Counted from the stretch's first letter, positions 39,441 through 48,154 are shown. The stretch is DNA of 51,260 nucleotides from Kocuria atrinae C3-8 (GCF_000286355.1 NZ_AJXN01000011.1:1-51260); one strand, 5' to 3'. A program made the numbers and translations. The notes: generated from the sequence alone by a model not told the origin.

Positions 39441-39479
39441 TGCGGTGGGGTGCGGATCGCGTGGATCGCACCCACCGCA
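39441..39479 (-). terminator. Attenuator-like hairpin between precursor and maturation genes
   Basis: TGCGGTGGG...TGCG and CGCACCCACCGCA pair over 13 bp with one bulged G (the bulge may itself reflect a missing C). It sits between the third precursor and the protease gene, where a partial terminator would give more precursor than enzyme mRNA. Confidence 0.6.
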
Positions 39480-39501
39480 GATTTCCAAGAGAGCTACTGG
39501 A

Positions 39502-39690
39502 TCAGCCGCCGGCCGAAGAGAAGGAACCGGCGGTGCCTGCGGATGAGGCCGGGCATGAGGCGGAACCTGCGCTGAAGAACGATGCTGCGGTGGTGAAGCC
39601 AGCCGCGGTGACGTTGTCCAGGTCCTCTGCGCTCAGGTCCTGGGCGATCAGCTGATCGATGTTGTTTTCCTGGTTGTTGAACTGAGTCAT
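39502..39690 (-). CDS. RiPP precursor peptide 3
   Basis: A 62-residue precursor. Leader about residues 1-30 is acidic and Asn/Gln-rich and contains LSAEDLDNV, the same motif as precursor 2. The core part runs about 31-62, is made almost only of Ser, Thr, Ala, Gly and Phe with one Cys, and holds the conserved GSASCPASSA block before the end TAGSFSSAGG. Excellent ribosome site AAGGAGAAAACC. No frame break. The LSAEDLD motif resembles thiopeptide leaders (DLDLDALEI types) recognised by RRE proteins. Leader-core boundary is a guess. Confidence 0.85.
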   Translation of the reverse strand: MTQFNNQENNIDQLIAQDLSAEDLDNVTAAGFTTAASFFSAGSASCPASSAGTAGSFSSAGG

Positions 39691-39746
39691 GGTTTTCTCC
39701 TTGGTATTGGTGTGGCGTTTACTGCGAATGGGTGGGGTGTGGAGGC

Positions 39747-39925
39747 CTAGCCCACGGATGAAGCCGAGCTTCCGGAGGAAGCGGTCGATGCCGGGCACGA
39801 ACCGCTGCCGAAGGTTCCGGCGGAGCCCCAGGTACCAGTGCTGCCGTGGCATCCAAGTCCTCTGCTGAGAGGGCATCGCCCAGGTCGATAGCGTTCAGGT
39901 CGGGGGTATTCAGGTTGTCCTGCAT
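39747..39925 (-). CDS. RiPP precursor peptide 2 (one frameshift)
   Basis: Restored to 59 residues by one base near 39840. Leader MQDNLNTPDLNAIDL... contains LSAEDLDATAA; the core then reads TGTWGSAGTFGSGSCPAST followed by ASSGSSASSVG, so about half of 30 core residues are Ser, Thr or Cys. Without the repair the frame runs into an Arg/Pro/His-rich tail unlike its two paralogues, which argues that the base is missing from the sequence. Ribosome site AAAGGAAAAG. The conserved SCPAS block aligns with both neighbours. Confidence 0.78.
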
Positions 39926-39970
39926 GGTGTCTTTTCCTTTGTTCTGAGGGTGTGAATGAGTAAGGGGTTA

Positions 39971-40159
39971 TCAGCCGAAGCAGCCCACGGTGCCCAGGGT
40001 GCTGGCGGACGACGCAGGGCAGGAGGCGGAGCCTGCGCTGGATCCGGAAGACAGCGAGGCGAAGGCCGCATCCGTGGGCAGTTCGTCTGCGCCTACGGAG
40101 TCCAGGTCCGCGGCAAAGAGATCGGTAGTGAGCTCGTTGGGGTTGATGTTCTCGTGCAT
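39971..40159 (-). CDS. RiPP precursor peptide 1
   Basis: A 62-residue precursor, first of three in tandem. Leader MHENINPNELTTDLFAADLD is followed by a second acidic patch ADELPTDA; the core is Ser/Ala/Gly-rich with the block GSASCPASSA and ends STLGTVGCFG, giving it a second Cys absent from the other two. Its ribosome site is weak (GCGAG). Paralogy to precursors 2 and 3 is clear in SCPAS and in overall leader chemistry. Expected product: azole and dehydroamino acid containing peptide. Confidence 0.85.
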   Translation of the reverse strand: MHENINPNELTTDLFAADLDSVGADELPTDAAFASLSSGSSAGSASCPASSASTLGTVGCFG

Positions 40160-40197
40160 GAGGTACTCGCTTTCATGAGTGATGTTGTGTGATGTGT

Positions 40198-40248
40198 GGC
40201 CGAACGGCCGGGTGGAGACGTGGTCTCCGCATACGTGGATGACGTATG
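40198..40248. promoter_or_regulatory. Three small inverted repeats before the precursor genes
   Basis: Within the 94-base gap ahead of precursor 1 lie GGCC-GAAC-GGCC (40198-40209), GGAGAC-GTG-GTCTCC (40214-40228) and CATACGT-GGATG-ACGTATG (40230-40248). They could be operators for an internal precursor promoter or RNA processing hairpins. No -10/-35 pair is convincing. Confidence 0.4.
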
Positions 40249-40253
40249 GGTCT

Positions 40254-41003
40254 TCAAGCGGTCCAGGGGTCTCCTATGACCGCTGCCAGAAGCTGTGCCC
40301 TGTAGTAGCCGTCCACCGTGAGGTGGCGGGCTAACCCGGAAGGCAGGCATCCGGCAAAAATCTGTCCTGCGGCGCCGCGGCGCTGGGCGTTGAGGAGGGC
40401 CGAAGCCACGGCCTGACCGGCACGCCGGTTCATCAGTGGTTCACCGTGATCTCCCCACCGGTGTAGGTGAGCTTCCAAGGAAGACACGGCCATGATGATG
40501 GCCGGGGCGTGGGCGAACTCCAGTTGCAAGACCATTTCAGCGATGTCTTCGCGACTGATCTGCTGCAGGAAATCGAATGTCACCGCGTCGGCCGACTTAG
40601 CCGGTTGCGCCCGGTAGAGCCCTGGTTCCATTCCGTTCACGGAATTCACGACCACCAGGAGATCCACGGGCTCGTCCTCCGGCCAGCAAACACTGTCAGC
40701 TCTTAGGGCTTCCAGGACGCTCGCAGCCACCACGCGGGGATTCATGGCTCTGTCCGCGAAGAACCGCTGGCTGGACCGGCTACTCAACAAGCTGTCCACG
40801 TCCATCGTGGGCGGCGCGGCAGTGAACTCATAGGTCCGCTCTTGCCCGCTTCGTACCAGGGGAGTTACGCGTGGCACCGTTTCGGAGATCGAGCGGGGGC
40901 CATGAACGGCCAATTCCCGCCTGGCCTCATAAACGCCTTGCCGTAGCTGCGTCAAGAGCTCGAACTGCGTGCTGTGTTCTTCAGCCATCGTGATGGTGGT
41001 CAT
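40254..41003 (-). CDS. SagB-like nitroreductase-fold protein of the RiPP operon
   Basis: A 249-residue protein of the flavin-dependent SagB-type oxidase superfamily: LLSSRSSQRFFADRAMNPRVV (substrate region), VNSVNGMEPGLYR (typical V.G...GLYRY block) and RWGDHGEPLMNRRAGQAVAS with AQRRGAAGQIFAG (the ArRxG...LL.AGH..QNL helix). These oxidise azolines to azoles using FMN. It follows another SagB-type domain, so one of the two may be non-catalytic or act on a different ring. ATG overlaps the previous stop (ATGA). No frame break. Confidence 0.8.
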   Translation of the reverse strand: MTTITMAEEHSTQFELLTQLRQGVYEARRELAVHGPRSISETVPRVTPLVRSGQERTYEFTAAPPTMDVDSLLSSRSSQRFFADRAMNPRVVAASVLEALRADSVCWPEDEPVDLLVVVNSVNGMEPGLYRAQPAKSADAVTFDFLQQISREDIAEMVLQLEFAHAPAIIMAVSSLEAHLHRWGDHGEPLMNRRAGQAVASALLNAQRRGAAGQIFAGCLPSGLARHLTVDGYYRAQLLAAVIGDPWTA

Positions 41004-42676
41004 CGCTGGTCCTCCTGTTCCACGGCGTGGTCCAGATGGATCACGGCGGTAATGACTTCTTCACGGTCGTCGAGGCTCAGGGAGTCCAGGATTCGGTCAT
41101 CATCAGGTAGGAGCCAGGGCCAAGTTCACACGGTGGTGATCGGCGAGCATCATCATCTGAGCGGTAGCGGCGCCGGCGTCAAGGTGAACGATCCGCCAGG
41201 CGAAGGGCCCATATTTCCCTCCCACTTTCGCCAGTCCCCCGGTGAGGATCACCGTTGCCGGGGCCGTCCCGTCCAGTCCCTGTTCCTGGCCACTGAGCCA
41301 GGTCAACCGCGCCAGGGAGTTCTTCGCCGCTTGGTATCCATAGACACCCGGCCTCAGGCCTGGAACATCCCGAGCTACCAGATAGGCCTGTGGAGACCCC
41401 AGGTTGCCCCCGGTCGGGGCATAGCGTTGGACGTGCTTGTCGGTAGCCTCCGTTTCCGGGCGCCGGCCCACTGTGCGTCGAACCAGGTCCGTGACCGTGT
41501 CCCGGTCGCACAATCCGTTCGCCGCGTTCGGGGGTAGGTCCGAGACCTTTTCTGTGGGCGCAGCCGGCCATTCGATGGCGTCCTTCTGCAGGGCGATATT
41601 CGACGACTTGTAGTGCATCTGATGCCCAGCGGGGTCGCAGTACTTGCGTGCTGGGAAGGAGACAGATGTTTCGAAGGCATGTGCCACAGGAACCATGTGA
41701 CCAGCGCGACGGGGTGGCGTTACAGCCGCGCAGCGGTCGCAGTCCGGGGCGAAGGCTACCGGGAAATTGGCGGTCTGCCAGGTCGCGAGATCGATACGGA
41801 CTCGGTCCATTCGAGATCGGGTAGTCCCGATCCGTCCCACATGGGCCATCAGGTGGCGGACCACCAGTGTACCAGTATTCCGTGGCCGCTGTTCATCCAG
41901 TCGGAGAATTCCGAGTGCCGGGAGCGCAGAGCGCACGACGGGCACAGCCCGGTGGCAGGTTCCAACAACGGTCCTACCGTCACAGCCCGAGGCTCCGGGC
42001 AGACAGGGAACACGTGCCACCCCTGTTCGAGCCATTCATCGGCTCGTTGCAAATCGTCAGCGTCCTGTAGGACCAGCACAACGCAAGCGTCCGGATGCGT
42101 GCTGACGTCGATTCCTGTTCCCCGCGGTCCCTTGTGGCCCGGGATGAGCCGGAATCCTTCTGTGGTCAATTGAACATTCAACTCTTCGGCCCAAGTCCCG
42201 GTTCCGGCAACCACCATGGGAGCCCGTTGGACGGACTGATGCAGCTGCGAGAACGAACGGTGGACCCGACTGGTGTCCAGGGACCTGGTGAGGAATACCC
42301 GCGCCTCCGGATCCATGCTGTCAGCCACGGCCGACTCCGGAGCGTCTGTGGCGGCGTCTTCCAACAATCCAGTGGTGTAGAGCAAAGCCAGGAACTGGTC
42401 CAGGTGCTCCTGCGGCATGTTGAGGGTGGCGCTGAGCTGGGCGAGAGTCGAAGTTCCGTCCAGGGCGTCCATGACCACGGGCAGGGCGGTGGCTGCACTA
42501 CGTCCGGTAAAAGATTGTCGGCTGGGCCCGCCATCGACGATCAAACCATCAGCGGTGGGTACCCTCACCAGGCCGGGGACGAGACGAGGAAGCGTAGGGG
42601 GAGCGAACTGCGGGTCCGTGTGAATTGCGGCGGACATGGTTGCCGCGCTCAAAGTTGATTCAGCCACGTCGTTCAC
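41000..42676 (-). CDS. Fusion of E1-like cyclodehydratase component and SagB-type azoline oxidase (two frame breaks)
   Basis: A restored protein of about 559 residues. The N-terminal 90 residues look like an RRE winged helix (LPRLVPGLVRVPTADGLIV; LNMPQEHLDQFLALLYTTGLL). Residues about 150-320 are an E1-like/ocin-ThiF domain with zinc cysteines (VGPLLEPATGLCPSCALRS; FAPDCDRCA). The C-terminal half is SagB-like (ARKYCDPAGHQMHYKSSN; YAPTGGNLGSPQAYLVARD; PGLRPGVYGYQ; end DDDRILDSLSLDDREEV). Frame breaks are near 41880 (one base) and 41104 (one extra or two missing bases), so fusion should be confirmed. It overlaps the gene before by 17 bases. Confidence 0.75.
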
Positions 42677-43312
42677 CCGCCATCGACAGCCCCAGGTGAG
42701 TGAGGTTCTGCCACGACGATTCCGACAGAGGAGGTGTCACCCGGCACCGCGAGCAACCATGGATACCAACCACCGTGGAACGACGCATCGTTCCGTCGTG
42801 CAGGTTCACCTGGGAAATCGTGCCGGCACGTTCGCTGTCTCCCGTGATGTGCAATTCTTCCGCGATCTCGAGTGCATATGCGGCGGCCATGCTGACGTGG
42901 GAGGGGAGGAACCCGCCGGGCTCCAGGTCCATGTCCCGGTCGTAAGCGTCTCGCAGCGGCTGTGAGGCCGCCCGAGCGGCGTCGTGCTGATCCGCACGAC
43001 CCGAGGCGCAGGTGGCGCACGCCGTGCGCCGGGTAGGACGAGTGGCCCGAGGAACAGACGAGGATGATCTCGGGAAATCGATAGGAAGTCCGTGCGTTCC
43101 TCGTGTGCGCAGCGGTCCAAGTATTCGACCAATTTCCTGCTTTCTCGACCCGTGATCAGTACTCGGAGGTCAGCGGCCGGCCAGCACGCTGCCATCAACG
43201 TGTAGGGCGTGGCTTGTGTCGTGGTAATGGTGTGATGAGCGGCGCTGAGCTGCTCGATTCTGCTGGCGACGGCTGGGCCAAAACTGCCCTGCGCGATGAT
43301 GTGGATTCTCAT
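42660..43312 (-). CDS. Small E1-like cyclodehydratase partner (one frameshift)
   Basis: About 217 residues after adding one C near 43028. Starts MRIHIIAQGSFGPAVASRIEQ, a Rossmann-like strand-loop-helix, then LFLGPLVLPGRTACATCASGRADQHDA, the typical cyclodehydratase zinc motif (GPLV.PG.TAC..C), and near the end VVGIHGCSRCRVTPP with the second Cys pair. Acts with YcaO to make azolines from Cys/Ser/Thr. Having two E1-like proteins in one operon is unusual; this one lacks an obvious RRE. GAGGACACC precedes the ATG. Confidence 0.78.
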
Positions 43313-43328
43313 GGTGTCCTCGCTGTTC

Positions 43329-44692
43329 TCAGGCGAAAGGTTGCGGGTCGGGATTGATCTGTTCCTCGGAGAGCACGGGATAACCCATGTCACGAGGGGC
43401 TTGATAGAGGCGCGGAGTGGCCAGGTACCGACCGGCGTGTACGAATGAAAGCGGCATGAGGGAAGGAACCAGGACCTTGACCACGTGGAAACCCACGTCC
43501 CTCGCTTCATCGGTGGTCATGTCCACCACGATCACTTCGTGACCGCGGTCTGCGAGCTTGCCGAGCACCACGTTCAAATCCGTAGCTGGGTCCCCAGATT
43601 CCAAGGACGGCATGTCCTCGAGATGTCTCGTGGGACTGGCCGAGGAGAGGAAATCGAATGCCTCCGCCCTGTGGGGTGCTCCCATGTGCAGTGCGCCGTG
43701 GAACACTGTGGTGAACTCGAAGACGTCTTCCGGAACCGGCCGGGGAGACTGCAGTGCAATGCGGGAGGACGCCGATTCCCGGAGCATTTTGGCCACGCCG
43801 TTGATGGGGTCCAGGTCCGTGTTACACATGACCAGCTGTCCCAGTTCCGAGTGATGCTCGGTGGTCTCCAACGCGTAGATCGTGGGGACTCCCAGATCCG
43901 TGGTCGCATCGAAGAACCGTGCATTCACGAACGAACGCTGGTGCCGCTGCGCGAAGGGTTCAAGCTTTGGGTGCGACCAGTCGATCTCCAATTCCGGCCA
44001 ACTGATCTTCTGCAGCCAGGTGAGCGCGATGGAGTCCCGCTCGATCACTTCGCACAGTCCGTTGAGAACTGCCGCGGAGAGATCGGTGTGAGTTGCTGAC
44101 CCGGTTGAAATTCCCGCGGTGAATCGCTCACCTCGAGTTCGTTGAGCAAGTTGCAGCCAGACTGCTACCGCTGGAACCCATGTGGGTTCCCGGCGGGTGA
44201 GCGACCAACCCCTCACCCAGCGGATCGGGCAATCGACGTCCACGGGACCGTGAATACTCTTGGGATGGCCAGTTCGGTCTCGGAACACTGTGGGAACGCC
44301 TCCGGTGATACCGCGGTATCCCCCAATTCGGCTGGAGTGGCCCACAAGAGCTGGTCCGTGTCCACAACCGAGGATGAGTACCGTTCCAAGGACTCCGCCA
44401 CGCTGACGTAGCGGGCACGGTCTCCGTCCACACCGCCGCCGGCTCCATCCAGGCCACCCCGGACGCCCTTTCCGCGGGTGCACTCTGCGACATTAGGGAT
44501 CACGGTTGCGAGGTCCCCTAGAGATCCACACGTGATGGGGAATCGTGGGTCACCATGTCGGATGGGCATACCGTAGGTCTTGGATACCAGTCCGTAGTCG
44601 CCGATCAGAGCGGCCACTCGGGGAAGATCTCCCAAGGATCGTTCATCACGCGAAGCGTTGAGATTTACACGGTCGATCGGTTGAACACTCAT
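43329..44692 (-). CDS. YcaO cyclodehydratase (one frameshift)
   Basis: ATP-dependent enzyme making thiazoline/oxazoline rings. After one added base near 44245 (FTVPVDVDCPIRWVRGWSL) it has 454 residues. Landmarks: SVAESLERYSS (ATP/Mg region), RFTAGISTGSATHTDLSAAVLNGLCEVIERDS (two blocks with the E..ER motif), and a proline-rich C terminus NPDPQPFA comparable to the PxPxP tail of azoline-forming YcaOs. ATG overlaps the permease stop by four bases. First biosynthetic enzyme of the operon. Confidence 0.9.
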
Positions 44693-45800
44693 CGGTTGTC
44701 TCCTTGATCCCATGTGAACAGGCGGGAGGCGAGGTATCCGCAGAACACCGCCATGCCGGTCAGGACGAGCCAAGCCATCGGGAGGGACAGGCCTCCCTGC
44801 GACTGACCAGTCATGGATTCACCGAGTCCTTGTGCCAGCACCGTGGTGGGCATGAAATCTGCGAATCGAACCAGTGCGTCGGGCAAGAATTCCTTGGGCA
44901 TCATGGCCCCTGAGAGCAGCAGTGCCACGGGCAACAGCAAGGCCAGAATGGCCGTAGCTAGTTCTTGACTCTTGATGCGTGCAACCACCAGGTATCCCAG
45001 GGCGAAGAGGGCCAACAGTCCCAGGAATGTGGTCAGGAGCAGTTGCGGTAGTTGCGAGAAGTCCAGCAATCCCCAGACCCAGGCGGCTGCCGCGATGACG
45101 GCCAGTTGGAAGCCTGCGATACCAACACGGATCGGCCATTGAGACACCAAGAAGAGTGTCCGGTCGATGGGCATGGTTCCCAGCAGTCGCAGAGTCCCCC
45201 GTTGCCGGAGGCCCACCAACGGGGCCGCAGTGCCCAAAAAGGCCAGCGAAAGCAATGCCACCATGAGCACACTGGCAGGGAAATCGCCAACATGTCCGTC
45301 ATCACGGTTCCGTCGGCACCGGTGAACTCAACAGCTGTCCTGGAGAAGCCGGCATCTCTCAGGCCGTCGAGAATCGGTCCCCGGGCTGGGATCTCGCTTC
45401 CGGTCAGTGTTGTGGTGACTGAATCGCCTCCGGTCTCGATCCAGGCCACCGGGGCCTCTGGCCCGGCACTACTTCCTGCGGCAGGGTCGGTCGTTGCCGT
45501 GATGCCTTGGCTCTCGAGGGAACTGACGACCTCCTCGCTCTGCGAGCCGGCGACGACAGCCACTTCGGGTGCGGGTCCATCGTTCATGAAGGTGTTGTCC
45601 ATGAACCAGAAGAGTCCGAGAAAGAAGAAGGGGAAAACAGCGGTGAAGAAGAGGGTCTTGGGGTCCCGCAGGATTTCCTTGGCGCTGGTTGTGGCCAGGG
45701 CGCGGAAGACACGAGCACGAGGCGCTCTGGTGACACGTTGCGCAGAGGGACTTTCGAGGTCGGTGCGAGACACCGTGTGATCCGTGGTGATGGTGCTCAT
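44689..45800 (-). CDS. ABC-2 type permease of the RiPP exporter (one frameshift)
   Basis: After one C near 45278 a 370-residue membrane protein. One N-terminal helix (DPKTLFFTAVFPFFFLGLFWF) is followed by a soluble extracytoplasmic domain of about 130 residues and five helices (LMVALLSLAFLGTAAPLVG; TTFLGLLALFALGYLVVA; LLLPVALLLSGAMMP), the ABC-2 architecture. Partner of the ATPase whose stop overlaps its ATG (ATGA). Probably exports the mature peptide, protects the host, or both. Confidence 0.85.
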
Positions 45801-46626
45801 TTCTTGTGTCCTTTCCGGGATGACATGCGTGCGCTGGGATCCGAGGTTTCCGCGAGCCGCAGGAACACCTCTTCAAGGTCGATGCCACTGACGCGACCAC
45901 CCTGTTGCGCCAATTCGGGCCGTACTGATGCGGCGAGCTCTCGAGGCGTCCCCAAGGCCTTGATGCGGCCGTCCACGATGATGGCCACGCGGTCGCAGAC
46001 CGCAGCTGCCTCATCCATGTGGTGGGTGGTGAGGAGCACCGTGGTTCCGCGTTCCTTCAGTTGTTCCAATACCCGCCACAGTCCGCGCCGCGCTTGGGGG
46101 TCTAGTCCTGCGGAAGGCTCGTCCAACACGACCACTTCCGGCCGACCCACCAGCGTGACGCCGACCAAGGCCCTACGCTGCTGTCCGCCCGACAGTCGAG
46201 TGATCCTGCGGTCCGCATTTTCCTCGAGGTCCACCAGACGGAGGATCTCGTCCGTGTCCATAGGGTCTGAGTACAAAGCTCCAAAGAGGTCGATGGCCTC
46301 CCGCACCTTGAGTGATTCGAAAATGCTGGCCTGCTGCGGCTGCACCGCCACACGGGTGGTGAATTCGGCCCGGTCACGGTGGGGGTCCAGCCCCAGTACG
46401 CGGATCTGTCCCTCAGTGGGCTTTCGCAGACCTACCAAGCACTCGAGCAACGTGGTCTTACCGGCTCCGTTGGGGCCGAGTACACCAAAAATCTCCCCGG
46501 CGGGGACGTTCAAGTCCAAGGTGTCCACGGCCGTGAAGTCTCCGTAGTGCTTAGCCACGTTGTGGACCTCTACTGCGGGTTCAGCCGAGTGTGTGCCTGG
46601 GCCGAGCTGTGTGTCGTTACGGTCAC
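45797..46626 (-). CDS. ABC transporter ATPase of the RiPP exporter (one frameshift)
   Basis: A 276-residue nucleotide-binding protein with Walker A GPNGAGKTT, signature RLSGGQQRRALVGV, Walker B VVVLDEPSAGLD and the switch His in TTHHMDE. The usual start at 46558 would cut the first strand; adding one base near 46579 extends it to GTG 46626, giving MTVTTHSSAQAHTRLNP then AVEVHNVAKHYGD, with the strong ribosome site GAGGAGGA. First gene of the RiPP operon, with the TTGCGAC dyad about 140 bases upstream. Confidence 0.9.
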
Positions 46627-46763
46627 GATTCCTCCTCGAGTCGTTGGGATTCGGTCCGCTCTTTGGCGTTCCGTTTTTCCGTTACAACTACTCTCCCGCC
46701 GACTCACCACCTGCCCGTAGATGCGGAGGTCTCGCTTTCGCGGAGCCAATAGTCCACGTTCTG

Positions 46764-46783
46764 CTTGCGACTTTCGTCGCACC
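46764..46783. promoter_or_regulatory. TTGCGAC-N4-GTCGCA dyad upstream of the RiPP operon
   Basis: CTTGCGAC (46764-46771), spacer TTTC, GTCGCACC (46776-46783). It matches the dyad at 33992-34011 in 13 of 16 arm bases with the same 4-base spacer, and lies 138 bases before the ATPase start, in the only long gap ahead of the operon. Confidence 0.65.
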
Positions 46784-46817
46784 GTGGTGCTACTTCCGGC
46801 ACGGAGTCTTCAACGGA

Positions 46818-46859
46818 CATGACGAAGGCCCGGAAGAATTCCTCCGGGCCTTCGTCATG
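46818..46859 (-). terminator. Terminator after the small membrane gene
   Basis: Perfect 17-bp stem CATGACGAAGGCCCGGA / TCCGGGCCTTCGTCATG with an 8-base loop. It separates the RiPP promoter region from genes upstream on the same strand. Confidence 0.85.
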
Positions 46860-46877
46860 AATCTTCTTGTGGTTATG

Positions 46878-47063
46878 TCAGTATCTTCGAGACTCGAGTC
46901 GTTCGAGACGTCGTTCGAGGGACAGGACTCTGGCCCTCAGGTCCGGGTCCAGTGGCATACGAGTTTCACTTCTCCTGGAGCGAAAGATCGCCAACGCTGC
47001 GATGGCCAGAACCACCAGTAATGCGGCGTTGACACCCAGGACCACCCACAGCGTTATCTCCAT
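46878..47063 (-). CDS. Small single-helix membrane protein
   Basis: 61 residues: MEITLWVVLGVNAALLVVL-type hydrophobic helix (residues 4-26), then a basic, charged tail with heptad-like Leu/Arg spacing (RVLSLERRLERLESRRY) that could form a coiled coil. Ribosome site AAGGAGG seven bases before the ATG. No family recognised. It follows a second small gene on the same strand and ends in a strong terminator. Confidence 0.7.
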   Translation of the reverse strand: MEITLWVVLGVNAALLVVLAIAALAIFRSRRSETRMPLDPDLRARVLSLERRLERLESRRY

Positions 47064-47110
47064 TTCTCAACCTCCTTCGGAATCGATCCCGACGTTCTGG
47101 CAGTACACAC

Positions 47111-47374
47111 TCAAACGGCAACCGGGGCCAGAGTGATCCTGTCCATGGATTCGTTCCTGGTGATCCCTGTCCAGAAGCGGCAGACCTGGTTATCCGCGGT
47201 TTGAACCAGCAGGCTCTCGTCCTTCGCTTTCAACAACTCCGGCTCATCACCGCGAATAACGCGGTCGAAGAGTGCCCGAGCCTCGGCTTGGGGCAAGGCA
47301 TCGGAACGCCGAATTCGGTAGTTGAGATTGCTGCTGCGGAAATCTGCCTCCACCAGCACTACGTATTGGCTCAC
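47111..47374 (-). CDS. Small soluble hypothetical protein
   Basis: 87 residues, no membrane segment or signal. Sequence begins MSQYVVLVEADFRSSNLNYR and has a helix LPQAEARALFDRVIRG and a strand VQTADNQVCRFWTGI. GTG start with ribosome site GAGGAGAATCTC. Unrecognised; 47 bases ahead of the small membrane gene, so the two may be co-transcribed. Confidence 0.65.
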   Translation of the reverse strand: MSQYVVLVEADFRSSNLNYRIRRSDALPQAEARALFDRVIRGDEPELLKAKDESLLVQTADNQVCRFWTGITRNESMDRITLAPVAV

Positions 47375-47503
47375 GAGATTCTCCTCTCATCGATAATGCG
47401 TACATCAATCCTCACGCGGATATCGAGAGTCGGGTAGAGCCAAAAGTATGAACCTGTCTCCGACAGGATCCGACGGAAGCGCGCGGTGGTTTCGCAATGC
47501 GTT

Positions 47504-48142
47504 TCATGATGAATCCTCGGTTCGGTGAGTGCCTGTCGCGAGCTCCACCACGGAGAGAAGTTCGCGGGTGTAAGCGGCCAGATCGAACGACGGGTCAACG
47601 ACCAACCGCCCGGACGCGGTGTCGATCGCGCTCCTGATGATGATGGCCAGGTAATGCGCATCGAAATTTCGGAAGTCCCCGCTGCGCTGCCCCTCGCGCA
47701 AAAGTTTCTCGAGGTGCGCCAGCACCGGGTCTTCCCCCTGAGGAACAAAACTGTGAGTGCCGTCCGCCCCGCGAGCGTTGGAGACGATCTCCACCACGGC
47801 CCGGATTTCGGCCGAGTGTTCTTCCAGGAAGTGCAGGTTGGTCCGCACGTAGGCCGCGATTTTTTCACCGGGGCTCGTCTCGTGGGACAGCGCCTCCGCG
47901 ATGGCTTGGCCCGCTCGCCCGTACACGTCGAAGACCACGCTGGACAGCAGATCGTCCTTGCCGGAGAAGTAGTACAGCACCACGCTCTTGCTGATGCCCG
48001 CCCGCCGCGCAATTTCCGCGAGAGACGCGCCCGAGTACCCGGACTCCGCCAGCACCTCGATGGCGCACTGCATGATCTGAGTCCGCCGAGCCGATTCGGT
48101 GAAGGTGGGATTCGAGCCTGTCTGCACACTGTTTGACCGCAT
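47504..48142 (-). CDS. TetR-family regulator
   Basis: 212 residues with a standard TetR helix-turn-helix (SGYSGASLAEIARRAGISKS, VVLYYFSGKDDLLSSV) and a helical ligand domain. Starts MRSNSVQTG at 48142. A perfect GACCGATCGGTC dyad lies 13 bases upstream and is the likely autoregulatory operator. Target genes beyond itself are not obvious; the two small genes downstream on the same strand are candidates. Confidence 0.88.
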   Translation of the reverse strand: MRSNSVQTGSNPTFTESARRTQIMQCAIEVLAESGYSGASLAEIARRAGISKSVVLYYFSGKDDLLSSVVFDVYGRAGQAIAEALSHETSPGEKIAAYVRTNLHFLEEHSAEIRAVVEIVSNARGADGTHSFVPQGEDPVLAHLEKLLREGQRSGDFRNFDAHYLAIIIRSAIDTASGRLVVDPSFDLAAYTRELLSVVELATGTHRTEDSS

Positions 48143-48154
48143 GGTCTAATCGTA

